DNA of 64,000 bases from Holdemanella porci. GTDB taxonomy: Bacteria > Bacillota_I > Bacilli_A > Erysipelotrichales > Erysipelotrichaceae. The position numbers were made by a program, and so were the translations under genes. Positions 34,172 to 42,459 of the stretch are shown piece after piece (position 1 is the stretch's first letter; each line of letters starts with the position of its first letter). The stretch lies in assembly GCF_019052655.1 (NCBI RefSeq), contig NZ_JAHQVB010000003.1, forward strand, positions 1-64,000, given 5' to 3'. The notes beneath the pieces were generated by a model. The model was not told where the DNA came from and ran no database searches. It was given only the letters and a program-made list of their open reading frames with translations.

Positions 34172-36100
34172 GTGAATAACTTAACAGAACGAGAGTTAAA
34201 GATTTTATCTTATCTAATTGATGAAGATGACTTTATCAATGGAGACGATTTATCGAGTCGACTCGGAATTTCAAAAAAGACGATCCAACGAGAGATTGGT
34301 AGTATGAATGAAATTCTTAAAGATGAAAATTGCGCAATAGAGTCTGTTCCTAGCAAGGGATACAGGCTTGGAAAAGATGAAAAGTCAAAATTGATTAATG
34401 TATTGTTTTTGACAAAGGATAAAGATCAAGTCATCCCGACAACTCAGCAGTCTCGCCAAGAGTGGTTGATTCACAAATTTATTTCTTTAAGTTTCAACGA
34501 TGAACCTGTTACTTTACAGAAACTATGTGATGAATTATATATCAGCATGACTTCTTTAAAGTATGATTTAAAACGTTTGAAAGGTATCTTTGAGAAATAT
34601 GATTTGGAATTGGTGAAAAGAGAGAATAAAGGCTTAATCTTAAAAGGAGAAGAGAATAAGGTTCGTAAGTTGATTGTAGCCAGTTTGAATTCTGAACACA
34701 CAAATTATTCTGTGAAGGATTTGATTGGATTTACGCAAAAAGATGAACATCAATTACGTTCGATGATTCTTGAAGCTATCGAACAATATGGAATTCTAGT
34801 TACGGATCTAGGCTTTACGAATTTATTAATTCACATTGAAATTGCGGTTAGTCGTATTCGTAAAAACAAAATTATTCAATCTACAATGAAATTGGAGAAA
34901 GATGATTTTGTATCTAAAGAATATGCGTGTGCAAGTTACTTGTGCCTTAAAATCAGTCAGGAACTGAATTGTGAAATGCCTGTATTTGAAATTCAAAATG
35001 TATATCAGCATTTAATTGCTCAAAAACGAATTTTAAATAAAAATATGCAAATTGAAATGGATGAAGATACGGCTATGCTGGTGAATCATACGTTAGAGAA
35101 AATCAAACAAGTATATGGATTTGATTTCTCGAAGGATTCGACATTAAGATTTGGACTTGTCGCTCACTTGGATAGTGCATTAAATCGCTTGAAATTAAAA
35201 ATGCGAATTCAAAATGATCTTTTACAAGAGATAAAAACAAATTATCCATTTGCCTTTGAATTGGCAAATATCTTGGGAAAGGATATTGAAGAAGCATATG
35301 GTGTTTCAGTAAATGAAGATGAAATTGGCTTTTTAGCAATTCATTTCTGTGGTGCCTTAGAAAGATTGAATTCTTCAAAAGAAACAAGTGTTAAAGCTTT
35401 GATTGTTTGTTCAACAGGAATTGGAACTTCGCTTCTTTTGAAATCAAAAATCAACGCAAAATTTAAAGATAAAATTGAAATTTTGGATGTTTGTGCCATG
35501 TATCAAATCAAAACATATCCAGAAGACGAATATGATCTGATTATCAGTACAATTCCTTTAGAGGCAAAGAAAGATTCAATAGTGGTGACTCCATTGTTGA
35601 ATGAAGATGATATTGAGCAAATCAATCGATATTTAAAATATGGAAATGATCAGTTTAAACCAATCAAGAATTTATTTGTTTCTGAATTGTTTTTTCCGGA
35701 TATTGATTTAGACAATCGAGAAGATATTATTGAGTTTATGTCAGATCAATTGTTGGAGAAGGGATATATTGATCAGGAGTGCAAAGAATCTTACAAAAAA
35801 AGAGAAAATATGGCAACTACAGAAATAGGTAATTTAGTCAGCGTACCTCATAGTATGGATGGAAAAATCTATAAGAGTGCGATTTGTGTAGGCATATTAA
35901 ATAAACCTATTCAATGGGAATATGGAATGGTTCAAATCGTATTGATGATAGCTGTAAGAAAGGAAGATATTCATAAGGAAAATGAATTTTTCTTACATGT
36001 ATATCAAAAATTTGATCCGCTATATAAAGCAAAAAAAAGTATTTCAATGAAAAATATTGAATATATAAGACAGCAATTTACAGAGGAGGAATTTATATGA
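34172..36100 (+). CDS. PRD-type PTS-responsive transcription activator
   Basis: A 642-aa MtlR/BglG-like regulator. Domains in order: N-terminal HTH (LSSRLGISKKTIQREI, residues 26-41), a second HTH (LQKLCDELYISMTSLKYDL), PRD1 and PRD2 (residues 185-400; conserved His in GLVAHLDSAL and FLAIHFCGAL), an EIIB-like domain (VCSTGIGTSLLLK) and an EIIA-like domain (SVPHSMDG with its histidine). Phosphorylation at these sites ties activity to PTS flux. Start is GTG 34172 behind CGAGGAG. It overlaps the EIIB gene by 4 nt. Confidence 0.9.
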   Translation: MNNLTERELKILSYLIDEDDFINGDDLSSRLGISKKTIQREIGSMNEILKDENCAIESVPSKGYRLGKDEKSKLINVLFLTKDKDQVIPTTQQSRQEWLIHKFISLSFNDEPVTLQKLCDELYISMTSLKYDLKRLKGIFEKYDLELVKRENKGLILKGEENKVRKLIVASLNSEHTNYSVKDLIGFTQKDEHQLRSMILEAIEQYGILVTDLGFTNLLIHIEIAVSRIRKNKIIQSTMKLEKDDFVSKEYACASYLCLKISQELNCEMPVFEIQNVYQHLIAQKRILNKNMQIEMDEDTAMLVNHTLEKIKQVYGFDFSKDSTLRFGLVAHLDSALNRLKLKMRIQNDLLQEIKTNYPFAFELANILGKDIEEAYGVSVNEDEIGFLAIHFCGALERLNSSKETSVKALIVCSTGIGTSLLLKSKINAKFKDKIEILDVCAMYQIKTYPEDEYDLIISTIPLEAKKDSIVVTPLLNEDDIEQINRYLKYGNDQFKPIKNLFVSELFFPDIDLDNREDIIEFMSDQLLEKGYIDQECKESYKKRENMATTEIGNLVSVPHSMDGKIYKSAICVGILNKPIQWEYGMVQIVLMIAVRKEDIHKENEFFLHVYQKFDPLYKAKKSISMKNIEYIRQQFTEEEFI

Positions 36101-36381
36101 AAAAAATCTTAGTAGCATGTGGAGCAGGCGTATGTACTAGTACAGTAGCTTTACAAAAATTAAAAACAGCAATGGAACAAAGAGGATTGTCTAATCAAGT
36201 ATCTTATGGACAATGTGCAGTTGCCGATTTAGGTATGAATGCAAAGAACTATGACTTAGTAATCACAACTTCAAAGGTAACAGCCGATTATGGTGTGCCT
36301 GTAGTATTTGGATTGAATTTTATTACAGGAATTGGAATTGAGCCACTTGTAGATGATATTGTAAAAAAATTAGGTTTATAA
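36097..36381 (+). CDS. PTS galactitol-type EIIB
   Basis: A 94-aa EIIB with the phosphocysteine loop ACGAGVCTSTVALQKL near the N-terminus (GatB-type CGxGxxTS). It carries phosphate to the sugar during uptake by the EIIC at 36835. Confidence 0.92.
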   Translation: MKKILVACGAGVCTSTVALQKLKTAMEQRGLSNQVSYGQCAVADLGMNAKNYDLVITTSKVTADYGVPVVFGLNFITGIGIEPLVDDIVKKLGL

Positions 36382-36382
36382 A

Positions 36383-36835
36383 ATGCTAAATGAAGAATTG
36401 ATTTATTTAGATATGCCTTATTCTACACAAAATGAATTGTTCGAAGAAATGAGTAAAAAATTTCTAGAATTAGGCTATGTAAATGAAGAATATTTGGATG
36501 CATTGAAGAAAAGGGAAGAGGAATTTCCTACAGGAATCAAAACACAGGTGGCAGGACTTGCAATTCCACATGTTGATAGTAAGTATATCAAGAAGGCTGG
36601 AATTGCGGTAGTTCGATTAAAAAAACCAATTCTCTTTCAAGAGATGTGTACAAACAATGATGTAGATGTAAATCTAGTATTCATGTTACTTGTAAAAGAT
36701 AAGTCAAAACAAGTAACGACATTAAGTGCTTTAATGGGTTGTTTTTCAAATGAAGAAGCTTTGAAGCAGTTAATGACAGGTTCAAAAACAGAAATTATAG
36801 AAGAATTAGAAAAAATTTTAGAGGAGAATGAATAA
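36383..36835 (+). CDS. PTS galactitol-type EIIA
   Basis: A 150-aa fructose/mannitol-superfamily EIIA. The phosphorylated histidine is in AGLAIPHVDSKY, with FPTGIKTQVAG before it. It starts one base after the EIIB stop, and its stop overlaps the EIIC start. Confidence 0.92.
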   Translation: MLNEELIYLDMPYSTQNELFEEMSKKFLELGYVNEEYLDALKKREEEFPTGIKTQVAGLAIPHVDSKYIKKAGIAVVRLKKPILFQEMCTNNDVDVNLVFMLLVKDKSKQVTTLSALMGCFSNEEALKQLMTGSKTEIIEELEKILEENE

Positions 36836-38244
36836 TGGCAGTAATTAATGGTATTAAAAGTGCAATTATGTTGATCATTAATTTAGGACCAACCGTCATG
36901 ATGCCAATCATTATGACAATTATTGGGTTGTGCTTAGGTGTAAAGTTTGCACGTTCGTTAAAAGGTGGTTTATTAGTAGGTATTGGATTTATCGGTTTGA
37001 ATGCGACAGTTTCTATTTTAACAGGAGCTGTACAACCAGCCGTAGATAATATGGTTAAATTATTTGGCTTAAACTTAACAGTTATTGATGTTGGATGGCC
37101 TTCTGCAAGTGCTATCGCATTTGGTACAGCCGTTGGTGTTGCGATGATTCCATTAGGAATTTTCATTAACGTTATTATGTTGTTGACTAAGACAACTCGT
37201 ACAGTTGATGTTGATATCTGGGATTTCTGGCACTTTGCCTTCTCAGGATCTATCGTTTATGCTTTAACTCATAATATGTTAATCGCATTATCTTTAGCTG
37301 CTGTAAACATGGTTGTAATTATGGTCATTGCAGATCGTACTGCTAAAGGAACAGAAGAAATCTTAGGTTTACCTGGAATCACATTCCCTCATGGATTAGC
37401 TGGTTCATTTGTTCCAATTGCTTATGTATTGGATAAAATTATTGATAAGATTCCTGGTATTAATAAAATTAAATTGGATGAAAACGCAATCAATAAAAAA
37501 CTAGGTTTGATTGGTGATCCATCCATCTTAGGATTGATTGTTGGTTTAATTTTAGGTGTTGCAGGTTATGCATTTATGCCAAACTTAACTTTAGAATCTA
37601 AAGTAGGAAGTATTTTGACAATGGGTGTTACAGTTTCTGCTGTATTGGTTATTACTCCAAAGATGGCAGCCATCTTAATGGAAGGTGTTGTACCAGTTAG
37701 TGAAGGGGTTCAATCTATTATTCAAAAGAAATTCTCAGGTCACGGAAAAGTATATATTGGTCTAGACTGTGCTGCTGGTATTGGACACCCAGTTGTATTG
37801 GCTATGTCAGTTATCATGGTTCCAATTACATTATTACTAGCTATTATCTTACCTGGAAATGAATTCTTACCATTAGTTGGATTATGTGGTATTTGTTTCC
37901 AATTCCCATTAATTGTTGCGATTACTAAAGGTGATTTCTTCAGAACATTCTTAATTGGTATCGTTGTTATGGGTCTTGGATTATATATTGGTACAAACTT
38001 AGCGCCATTATTTACTTCAGCTGCTCAAGCTGCTCACTTCCCAATTCCAGATGGAGCTGCATTGATTTCAAGTATTGACTATGGATCAAACCCAATTCCT
38101 TGGTTGTTAGTTCAAATCACAAATTTAGGTCCAGTATTCATTATTGTAGTTATCGCATTAACCGTATTATTGGCTTTGTGGAACCGTAAACAAATTTTAC
38201 GTGAAGAACAAGAAGAAGCTCAAGCTGCTAATCAAGGTGAATAG
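36835..38244 (+). CDS. PTS galactitol-type EIIC permease
   Basis: A 469-aa integral-membrane permease of the GatC family with ten or more hydrophobic segments. GLNATVSIL near residue 58, GWPSASAIAFG near 90 and DCAAGIGHPVV near 315 are family motifs. Substrate is not galactitol by context: no tagatose pathway genes are present, and the operon leads to L-ribulose-5-P 4-epimerase and transketolase, suggesting a pentulose or related C5 sugar. Confidence 0.9.
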   Translation: MAVINGIKSAIMLIINLGPTVMMPIIMTIIGLCLGVKFARSLKGGLLVGIGFIGLNATVSILTGAVQPAVDNMVKLFGLNLTVIDVGWPSASAIAFGTAVGVAMIPLGIFINVIMLLTKTTRTVDVDIWDFWHFAFSGSIVYALTHNMLIALSLAAVNMVVIMVIADRTAKGTEEILGLPGITFPHGLAGSFVPIAYVLDKIIDKIPGINKIKLDENAINKKLGLIGDPSILGLIVGLILGVAGYAFMPNLTLESKVGSILTMGVTVSAVLVITPKMAAILMEGVVPVSEGVQSIIQKKFSGHGKVYIGLDCAAGIGHPVVLAMSVIMVPITLLLAIILPGNEFLPLVGLCGICFQFPLIVAITKGDFFRTFLIGIVVMGLGLYIGTNLAPLFTSAAQAAHFPIPDGAALISSIDYGSNPIPWLLVQITNLGPVFIIVVIALTVLLALWNRKQILREEQEEAQAANQGE

Positions 38245-38247
38245 TAA

Positions 38248-38943
38248 ATGTTAGAAGACTTAAAACAGCAGGTTTTAGAGGCAAATTTACAACTTGTAAA
38301 GAACAATCTAGTTATTTATACATGGGGAAATGTATCGGGTATTGATCGTGAAAAAGGATTGTTTGTGATCAAGCCATCGGGAGTTCCTTATGATAAATTG
38401 ACGGCTGATGACATGGTTGTTGTAGATTTACAAGGAAATATAGTTGAAGGTAAATTGAATCCAAGCTCAGATACACCTACGCATCTAGCTTTATACAATG
38501 CTTTTGGTGAAATTGGTGGAATTGTGCATACACATTCAAAATGGGCTACCGCATGGGCACAGGCTGGTTGTGGCATTAAACCTATGGGAACAACACAGGC
38601 CGATTATTTCTATGGAGAAATTCCTTGTACTCGAGAAATGACAAAACAAGAAATCGAAGGGGATTATGAATTAGAAACTGGAAATGTGATTGTCGAAACA
38701 TTTAAGGATAGACAAATCAATTCGGTATATGTTCCAGGCGTTCTTGTACATAGTCATGGACCATTCGCATGGGGAAAAGATGCAAATGAAGCTGTGTACA
38801 ATGCAACAGTCATGGAAGAATGTGCTATGATGACCTATGTATCAACGCAATTAGCTCATGAAAATGTTTTTATGAGTCAAGATTTATTAGATAAACATTT
38901 TTTGAGAAAGCATGGAGCACATGCGTATTATGGACAAAGATAG
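38248..38943 (+). CDS. araD: L-ribulose-5-phosphate 4-epimerase
   Basis: A 231-aa class II aldolase/epimerase-fold enzyme converting L-ribulose-5-P to D-xylulose-5-P. Zinc and phosphate motifs: [34 protein letters not shown] and [11 protein letters not shown]. Length and motifs match AraD/UlaF. It is the only C5-converting enzyme between the PTS and transketolase, so the imported product is probably L-ribulose-5-P itself. Confidence 0.93.
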   Translation: MLEDLKQQVLEANLQLVKNNLVIYTWGNVSGIDREKGLFVIKPSGVPYDKLTADDMVVVDLQGNIVEGKLNPSSDTPTHLALYNAFGEIGGIVHTHSKWATAWAQAGCGIKPMGTTQADYFYGEIPCTREMTKQEIEGDYELETGNVIVETFKDRQINSVYVPGVLVHSHGPFAWGKDANEAVYNATVMEECAMMTYVSTQLAHENVFMSQDLLDKHFLRKHGAHAYYGQR

Positions 38944-38989
38944 AGAATGATTCATCAATCATTCTCTTTTTAAAAAGGAAGGGACAAAA

Positions 38990-39808
38990 ATGACAAACGA
39001 AAAATTAAAAGTTCACGCCAATAACATTCGTAAAAATATTATTACTGAAGTCTATAGTGCAAAGTCAGGACATCCAGGAGGCTCATTGAGTGCGGCGGAT
39101 ATCATGACAGAACTATATTTTGAACAGATGGATATCAATAAGGAAAATGTAAATACAATCGATCGTGATCGTTTTGTATTGAGCAAGGGACATGCAAGTC
39201 CATTATTGTATGCAACTTTAGCTGAAAAAGGTTTTATTGATATGGAAGATTTAAAAGGATTTAGACATATTGATTCAAAATTACAAGGACATCCAAATAT
39301 GAACTATGTAACAGGTGTCGATATGTCTACTGGATCTTTAGGACAAGGTATTTCTTGTGCAGTAGGTATGGCTATCACAAATAAAGTAGATGGAAACGAT
39401 CATCGTATTTATGCATTACTTGGCGATGGCGAATGTGAAGAAGGACAAGTATGGGAAGCTTGTATGGCAGCAGCTCACTATAAATTGGATAACTTATGTG
39501 CGATTCTTGATTATAATCACCTTCAAATTGATGGAAATATTGATGATGTGATTTCACCAGAGCCATTCGCAAGTAAATTTGAATCTTTTGGATGGAACGT
39601 ATTGGACGTAAATGGACATGATTTTGATGAATTAAGAAATGCATTTGAACAGGCTGAACAAGTAAAAAATAAACCAACTGTAATTATTGCTCATACTATT
39701 AAGGGTAAAGGTGTATCCTTTATGGAGAATAACTATGCATGGCATGGTGCAGCTCCAAATCAAGAACAATATGAGCAGGCAATGGAAGAATTAGGAGGTC
39801 TTGAATAA
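38990..39808 (+). CDS. transketolase, N-terminal subunit
   Basis: A 272-aa thiamine-diphosphate-binding half of a split transketolase. SGHPGGSLSAADI, KGHASPLLYA, GSLGQGISCAVGMA and the ThDP/Mg motif GDGECEEGQVWEA...LDYNHLQIDG are visible. It takes xylulose-5-P from the epimerase into the pentose phosphate pathway. The stop and the next start share one base. Confidence 0.94.
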   Translation: MTNEKLKVHANNIRKNIITEVYSAKSGHPGGSLSAADIMTELYFEQMDINKENVNTIDRDRFVLSKGHASPLLYATLAEKGFIDMEDLKGFRHIDSKLQGHPNMNYVTGVDMSTGSLGQGISCAVGMAITNKVDGNDHRIYALLGDGECEEGQVWEACMAAAHYKLDNLCAILDYNHLQIDGNIDDVISPEPFASKFESFGWNVLDVNGHDFDELRNAFEQAEQVKNKPTVIIAHTIKGKGVSFMENNYAWHGAAPNQEQYEQAMEELGGLE

Positions 39809-40731
39809 TGGCAACAGCAACAAGAGAAGCATATGGTAAGACTTTGGCAAAACTAATTGTAGAACATGATGATTTATTTGTGTTGGATGCTGATCTTACA
39901 AAATCTACAAAGACAATCGAAGCTAAAAAGGCAAGACCTGAGCATCATTTCAATATGGGAATTGCCGAAGGAAATATGATGGCAGTCGCTGCAGGTATGG
40001 CTGCATCTAATAAAGTAGTGTACGCATCAAGCTTTGCGATGTTTGCGGCAGGAAGAGCTTTTGAACAGATTCGTAACAGTATCTGTTATCCAAACTTGAA
40101 TGTAAAAGTATGTGCTACACATGCTGGAATCAGTGTAGGAGAAGATGGCGCTAGCCATCAGTGTATTGAAGACTTAGCTCTAATGCGCTCTATTCCAAAT
40201 ATGAAAGTATTCCAACCTTGTGATGCCAAACAGACTGAAGAAATTATTAAGGCTGTATACTCTATTGAAGGACCTTGTTATGTAAGACTAGGAAGACTTG
40301 GAGTTGAGGATGTATATGATGAAAATTACAAGTATGAATTTGGCAAGGGAAATGTACTAAAAAAAGGAGGCAAGGTAGCTATTATTGCTTCTGGATTAAT
40401 GGTACAGGAAAGCTTAAAGGCGTATGATTTATTAGAAAATAAACCAACAGTTATTGATATTCCAACGATCAAACCTATTGATAAGGAATTGATCATTGAA
40501 ACAGCGAAAACACATGATGTGATTGTAACTGTGGAAGAACACAATGTATATGGTGGTTTAGGTAGTGCAGTCAGTGAAGTGCTTGCACCAGAAGGAATCG
40601 CATGCAGACAATATATGTTGGGTATGCAGGATACGTTTGGCAGAAGTGGAAAACCTAAAGATCTATTAGATTATTATGGTTTGGATGCAAAGTATATTGC
40701 AGATAAAATTATGAGAATTACAGAAAAATAG
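39808..40731 (+). CDS. transketolase, C-terminal subunit
   Basis: A 307-aa half carrying the pyrimidine-binding and C-terminal domains. The catalytic glutamate region HHFNMGIAEGNMMAVAAG and VCATHAGISVGEDGASHQ are present. It ends DLLDYYGLDAKYI..., a stretch repeated as a diverged copy at 41171-41239. Forms the active enzyme with the upstream subunit. Confidence 0.94.
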   Translation: MATATREAYGKTLAKLIVEHDDLFVLDADLTKSTKTIEAKKARPEHHFNMGIAEGNMMAVAAGMAASNKVVYASSFAMFAAGRAFEQIRNSICYPNLNVKVCATHAGISVGEDGASHQCIEDLALMRSIPNMKVFQPCDAKQTEEIIKAVYSIEGPCYVRLGRLGVEDVYDENYKYEFGKGNVLKKGGKVAIIASGLMVQESLKAYDLLENKPTVIDIPTIKPIDKELIIETAKTHDVIVTVEEHNVYGGLGSAVSEVLAPEGIACRQYMLGMQDTFGRSGKPKDLLDYYGLDAKYIADKIMRITEK

Positions 40732-40738
40732 TATTAAA

Positions 40739-40772
40739 AAACAAGTCACCTGATAACTGGGTGACTTGTTTA
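40739..40772. terminator. terminator of the PTS-transketolase operon
   Basis: A strong stem, AACAAGTCACC/GGTGACTTGTT, followed by T-rich sequence; A-rich on the other side, so possibly bidirectional. Confidence 0.85.
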
Positions 40773-40834
40773 ATGTTTATGGAAGATTTTTTTTGAAATT
40801 TACGTGATTTAATAATGTTTTCACATTGGATCTT

Positions 40835-40840
40835 TATAAT
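40835..40840 (+). promoter_or_regulatory. -10 element of the small hydrophobic ORF
   Basis: TATAAT about 115 nt upstream of the 33-aa ORF. No good -35 is seen, so the promoter call is weak. Confidence 0.35.
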
Positions 40841-40953
40841 AAAAATTGGCTACTGGATGTGGTTGGTGGTTGCCTCTTGTTAAGGAGTTTTGAAGCCTTG
40901 AATCTTGAATTCCAGGTAAGTAGATCCTTCTATTTTTTGCAGGAGGAAAGCTT

Positions 40954-41055
40954 ATGTATATATATCTACATATTGATGTTGCTATGTGCTTATTTGCCAT
41001 AGTAGAAATACTAAAAGTAACATTGATTATTATAGAAAAATGCAAAAAGCACTAA
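40954..41055 (+). CDS. candidate type I toxin peptide (33 aa)
   Basis: A 33-codon frame behind a near-perfect SD (AGGAGG, 7-nt spacing). The peptide MYIYLHIDVAMCLFAIVEIL plus 13 further residues is one hydrophobic helix ending in a basic tail (EKCKKH), the format of TxpA/BsrG/Fst-type membrane toxins. Upstream TCCTTC (40925-40930) can pair with GGAGGA (40942-40947), which would hide the SD. Its last codons lie in a hairpin that, on the other strand, is the terminator of an antisense transcript with its own promoter. No homology claim is made; the call rests on architecture. Confidence 0.5.
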   Translation: MYIYLHIDVAMCLFAIVEILKVTLIIIEKCKKH

Positions 41056-41139
41056 TCACCACTAGCAATGGAAATAGATTAGTGCTTCAGCATTAACTAT
41101 ATTTCAGAGCAGCCACTGCTTTTCCAGTAGCTTTTCTCT
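41040..41139 (-). ncRNA. candidate antisense antitoxin RNA, about 100 nt
   Basis: On the minus strand a promoter (41146-41174) starts a short transcript near 41139 that ends at a terminator formed by GCACTAATC/GATTAGTGC (41049-41085) and T5 (41044-41048). No ORF with RBS lies inside. The RNA is complementary to the 3' end of the 33-aa toxin frame and its 3' UTR, as in txpA/RatA-like pairs. Ends are estimated from the motifs. Confidence 0.5.
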
Positions 41140-41145
41140 ATTTGT

Positions 41146-41174
41146 ATTATACCGATAAAGGAATGGTTATGCAA
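41146..41174 (-). promoter_or_regulatory. promoter of the candidate antisense RNA
   Basis: TTGCAT, a 17-nt spacer and TATAAT on the minus strand. This is one of the best promoters in the window and drives no recognisable protein gene. Confidence 0.7.
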
Positions 41175-41239
41175 ATTTATTGGATTATTATGGTTTGGAT
41201 GCTAAACATATCAAAGAATTTGTTGAATCATTAAAATAA
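41171..41239 (+). pseudogene. duplicated 3' end of a transketolase gene
   Basis: The frame reads ANLLDYYGLDAKHIKEFVESLK and stops. The intact subunit ends DLLDYYGLDAKYI and then diverges. Only these 22 codons remain, without a start. The copy is not identical to the neighbour, so it derives from another allele or paralogue. Confidence 0.75.
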
Positions 41240-41269
41240 GATGGAGTTTGACTTCATCTTTCTTTTTTT
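41238..41269 (+). terminator. terminator after the transketolase remnant
   Basis: AAGATG-AGT pairs with ACT-CATCTT, followed by a T-rich tail. It directly follows the stop of the remnant, so it was probably acquired with it. Confidence 0.75.
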
Positions 41270-41325
41270 GAAAAAATTTTTAGAATATGATATTGTCAAA
41301 GGGTGATTAAAGAGGGATGTTGAAT

Positions 41326-42357
41326 ATGGATATGAAGAAGATACAGGAGTTACCAACTCCAGAAGAATTAAAGAAGGAGTTTCCTTTGCCTTATAAGGTG
41401 CAAAAAATCAAGAAACAAAGAGATCAGGAAATTGAAGATATTTTTACTGGAAAAGATGATCGTTTAATTTTAATTATTGGTCCTTGTAGTGCGGATCGTG
41501 AAGATTCGGTTTTAGACTATATGAATCGTTTGGCTGTTTTACAGGAAAAAGTAAAAGATAAGATTTTTATGATTCCACGTGTCTATACAAATAAACCTCG
41601 TACAAAGGGGGTTGGATATAAGGGGATGTTGCATCAGCCAGATCCACATGCCGAAGAGGATATGTTGAAGGGAATCATTGCGATTCGTAAACTGCATACA
41701 GATGTTGTAACACAAACTGATTTTACTTGTGCAGAAGAGATGCTGTATCCAGAAAATCATGCGTATTTATCGGATTTATTAGGATATGTTGCCATAGGGG
41801 CAAGAAGCGTTGAAAATCAACAACATCGTATAGTGGCTAGTGGTGTAGGAATTCCTGCAGGAATGAAGAATCCGACAGGTGGAGATCTTGCAGTCATGAT
41901 GAATTCTATTGTGGCAGCGCAAGCCGATCAAAGATTTGTATATCGTGGCTGGGAAGTACAGACTGAGGGAAATCCACTAGCTCATGCGATATTAAGAGGA
42001 TATGTGGATAAGTTCAATCATGCGCATGCGAATTATCACTATGAAGATTTGATGGAGTTGATTCACTTATATGAAAAGTCAGATTTAAAGAATCCGGCTT
42101 GTATTGTAGATTGTAATCACTCGAATTCAAATAAACAATATTTAGAACAGATTCGTATTGCCAAGGATGTTATGCATTCTAGAAGTAAATCGGAAGATAT
42201 CAAAAAGCTGGTGAAAGGCTTAATGATTGAGAGTTATTTAGAGGATGGAAATCAGCCAACAGATGGTAATGTGTATGGAAAGTCGATCACAGATCCTTGT
42301 CTTGGTTGGGATAAGACAGAACAATTGGTTTTAGATTTATATAAGTTGTGCGATTAG
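41326..42357 (+). CDS. aroF: 3-deoxy-7-phosphoheptulonate synthase (type I)
   Basis: DAHP synthase (343 aa) condenses PEP and erythrose-4-phosphate, the first step of aromatic amino acid synthesis. IIGPCSADRED, the PRVYTNKPRTKGVGYKG region, GARSVENQQHR, GIPAGMKNPTGGD and VDCNHSNSNK are all type I (AroFGH) signatures. I prefer ATG 41326, which has GAGG about 9 nt upstream; ATG 41317 abuts the SD. No other aro genes are near. Its feedback specificity cannot be read from sequence. Confidence 0.93.
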   Translation: MDMKKIQELPTPEELKKEFPLPYKVQKIKKQRDQEIEDIFTGKDDRLILIIGPCSADREDSVLDYMNRLAVLQEKVKDKIFMIPRVYTNKPRTKGVGYKGMLHQPDPHAEEDMLKGIIAIRKLHTDVVTQTDFTCAEEMLYPENHAYLSDLLGYVAIGARSVENQQHRIVASGVGIPAGMKNPTGGDLAVMMNSIVAAQADQRFVYRGWEVQTEGNPLAHAILRGYVDKFNHAHANYHYEDLMELIHLYEKSDLKNPACIVDCNHSNSNKQYLEQIRIAKDVMHSRSKSEDIKKLVKGLMIESYLEDGNQPTDGNVYGKSITDPCLGWDKTEQLVLDLYKLCD

Positions 42358-42367
42358 GAAGCGTTGT

Positions 42368-42432
42368 AAAATGGTACCCACAAGTGAGTATCACAACTGT
42401 CACGTTGTTGTCCTCCTTATGGGTACCATTTT
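42368..42432. terminator. long inverted-repeat terminator between aroF and ftsH
   Basis: Twelve-base arms AAAATGGTACCC/GGGTACCATTTT enclose about 40 nt holding an inner CAAC/GTTG stem. It lies between converging genes and is symmetric with T runs on both sides, so it could terminate both; the large loop is unusual. Confidence 0.6.
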
Positions 42433-42459
42433 AGATTTTAAATGATCTTCATCCTTTTC

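Noticed and set aside
40821..41045. 74-codon minus-strand frame beginning just after the antisense RNA terminator
   Set aside because: No SD, odd composition, and the preceding terminator would cut its transcript; better explained as the reverse of the toxin mRNA.
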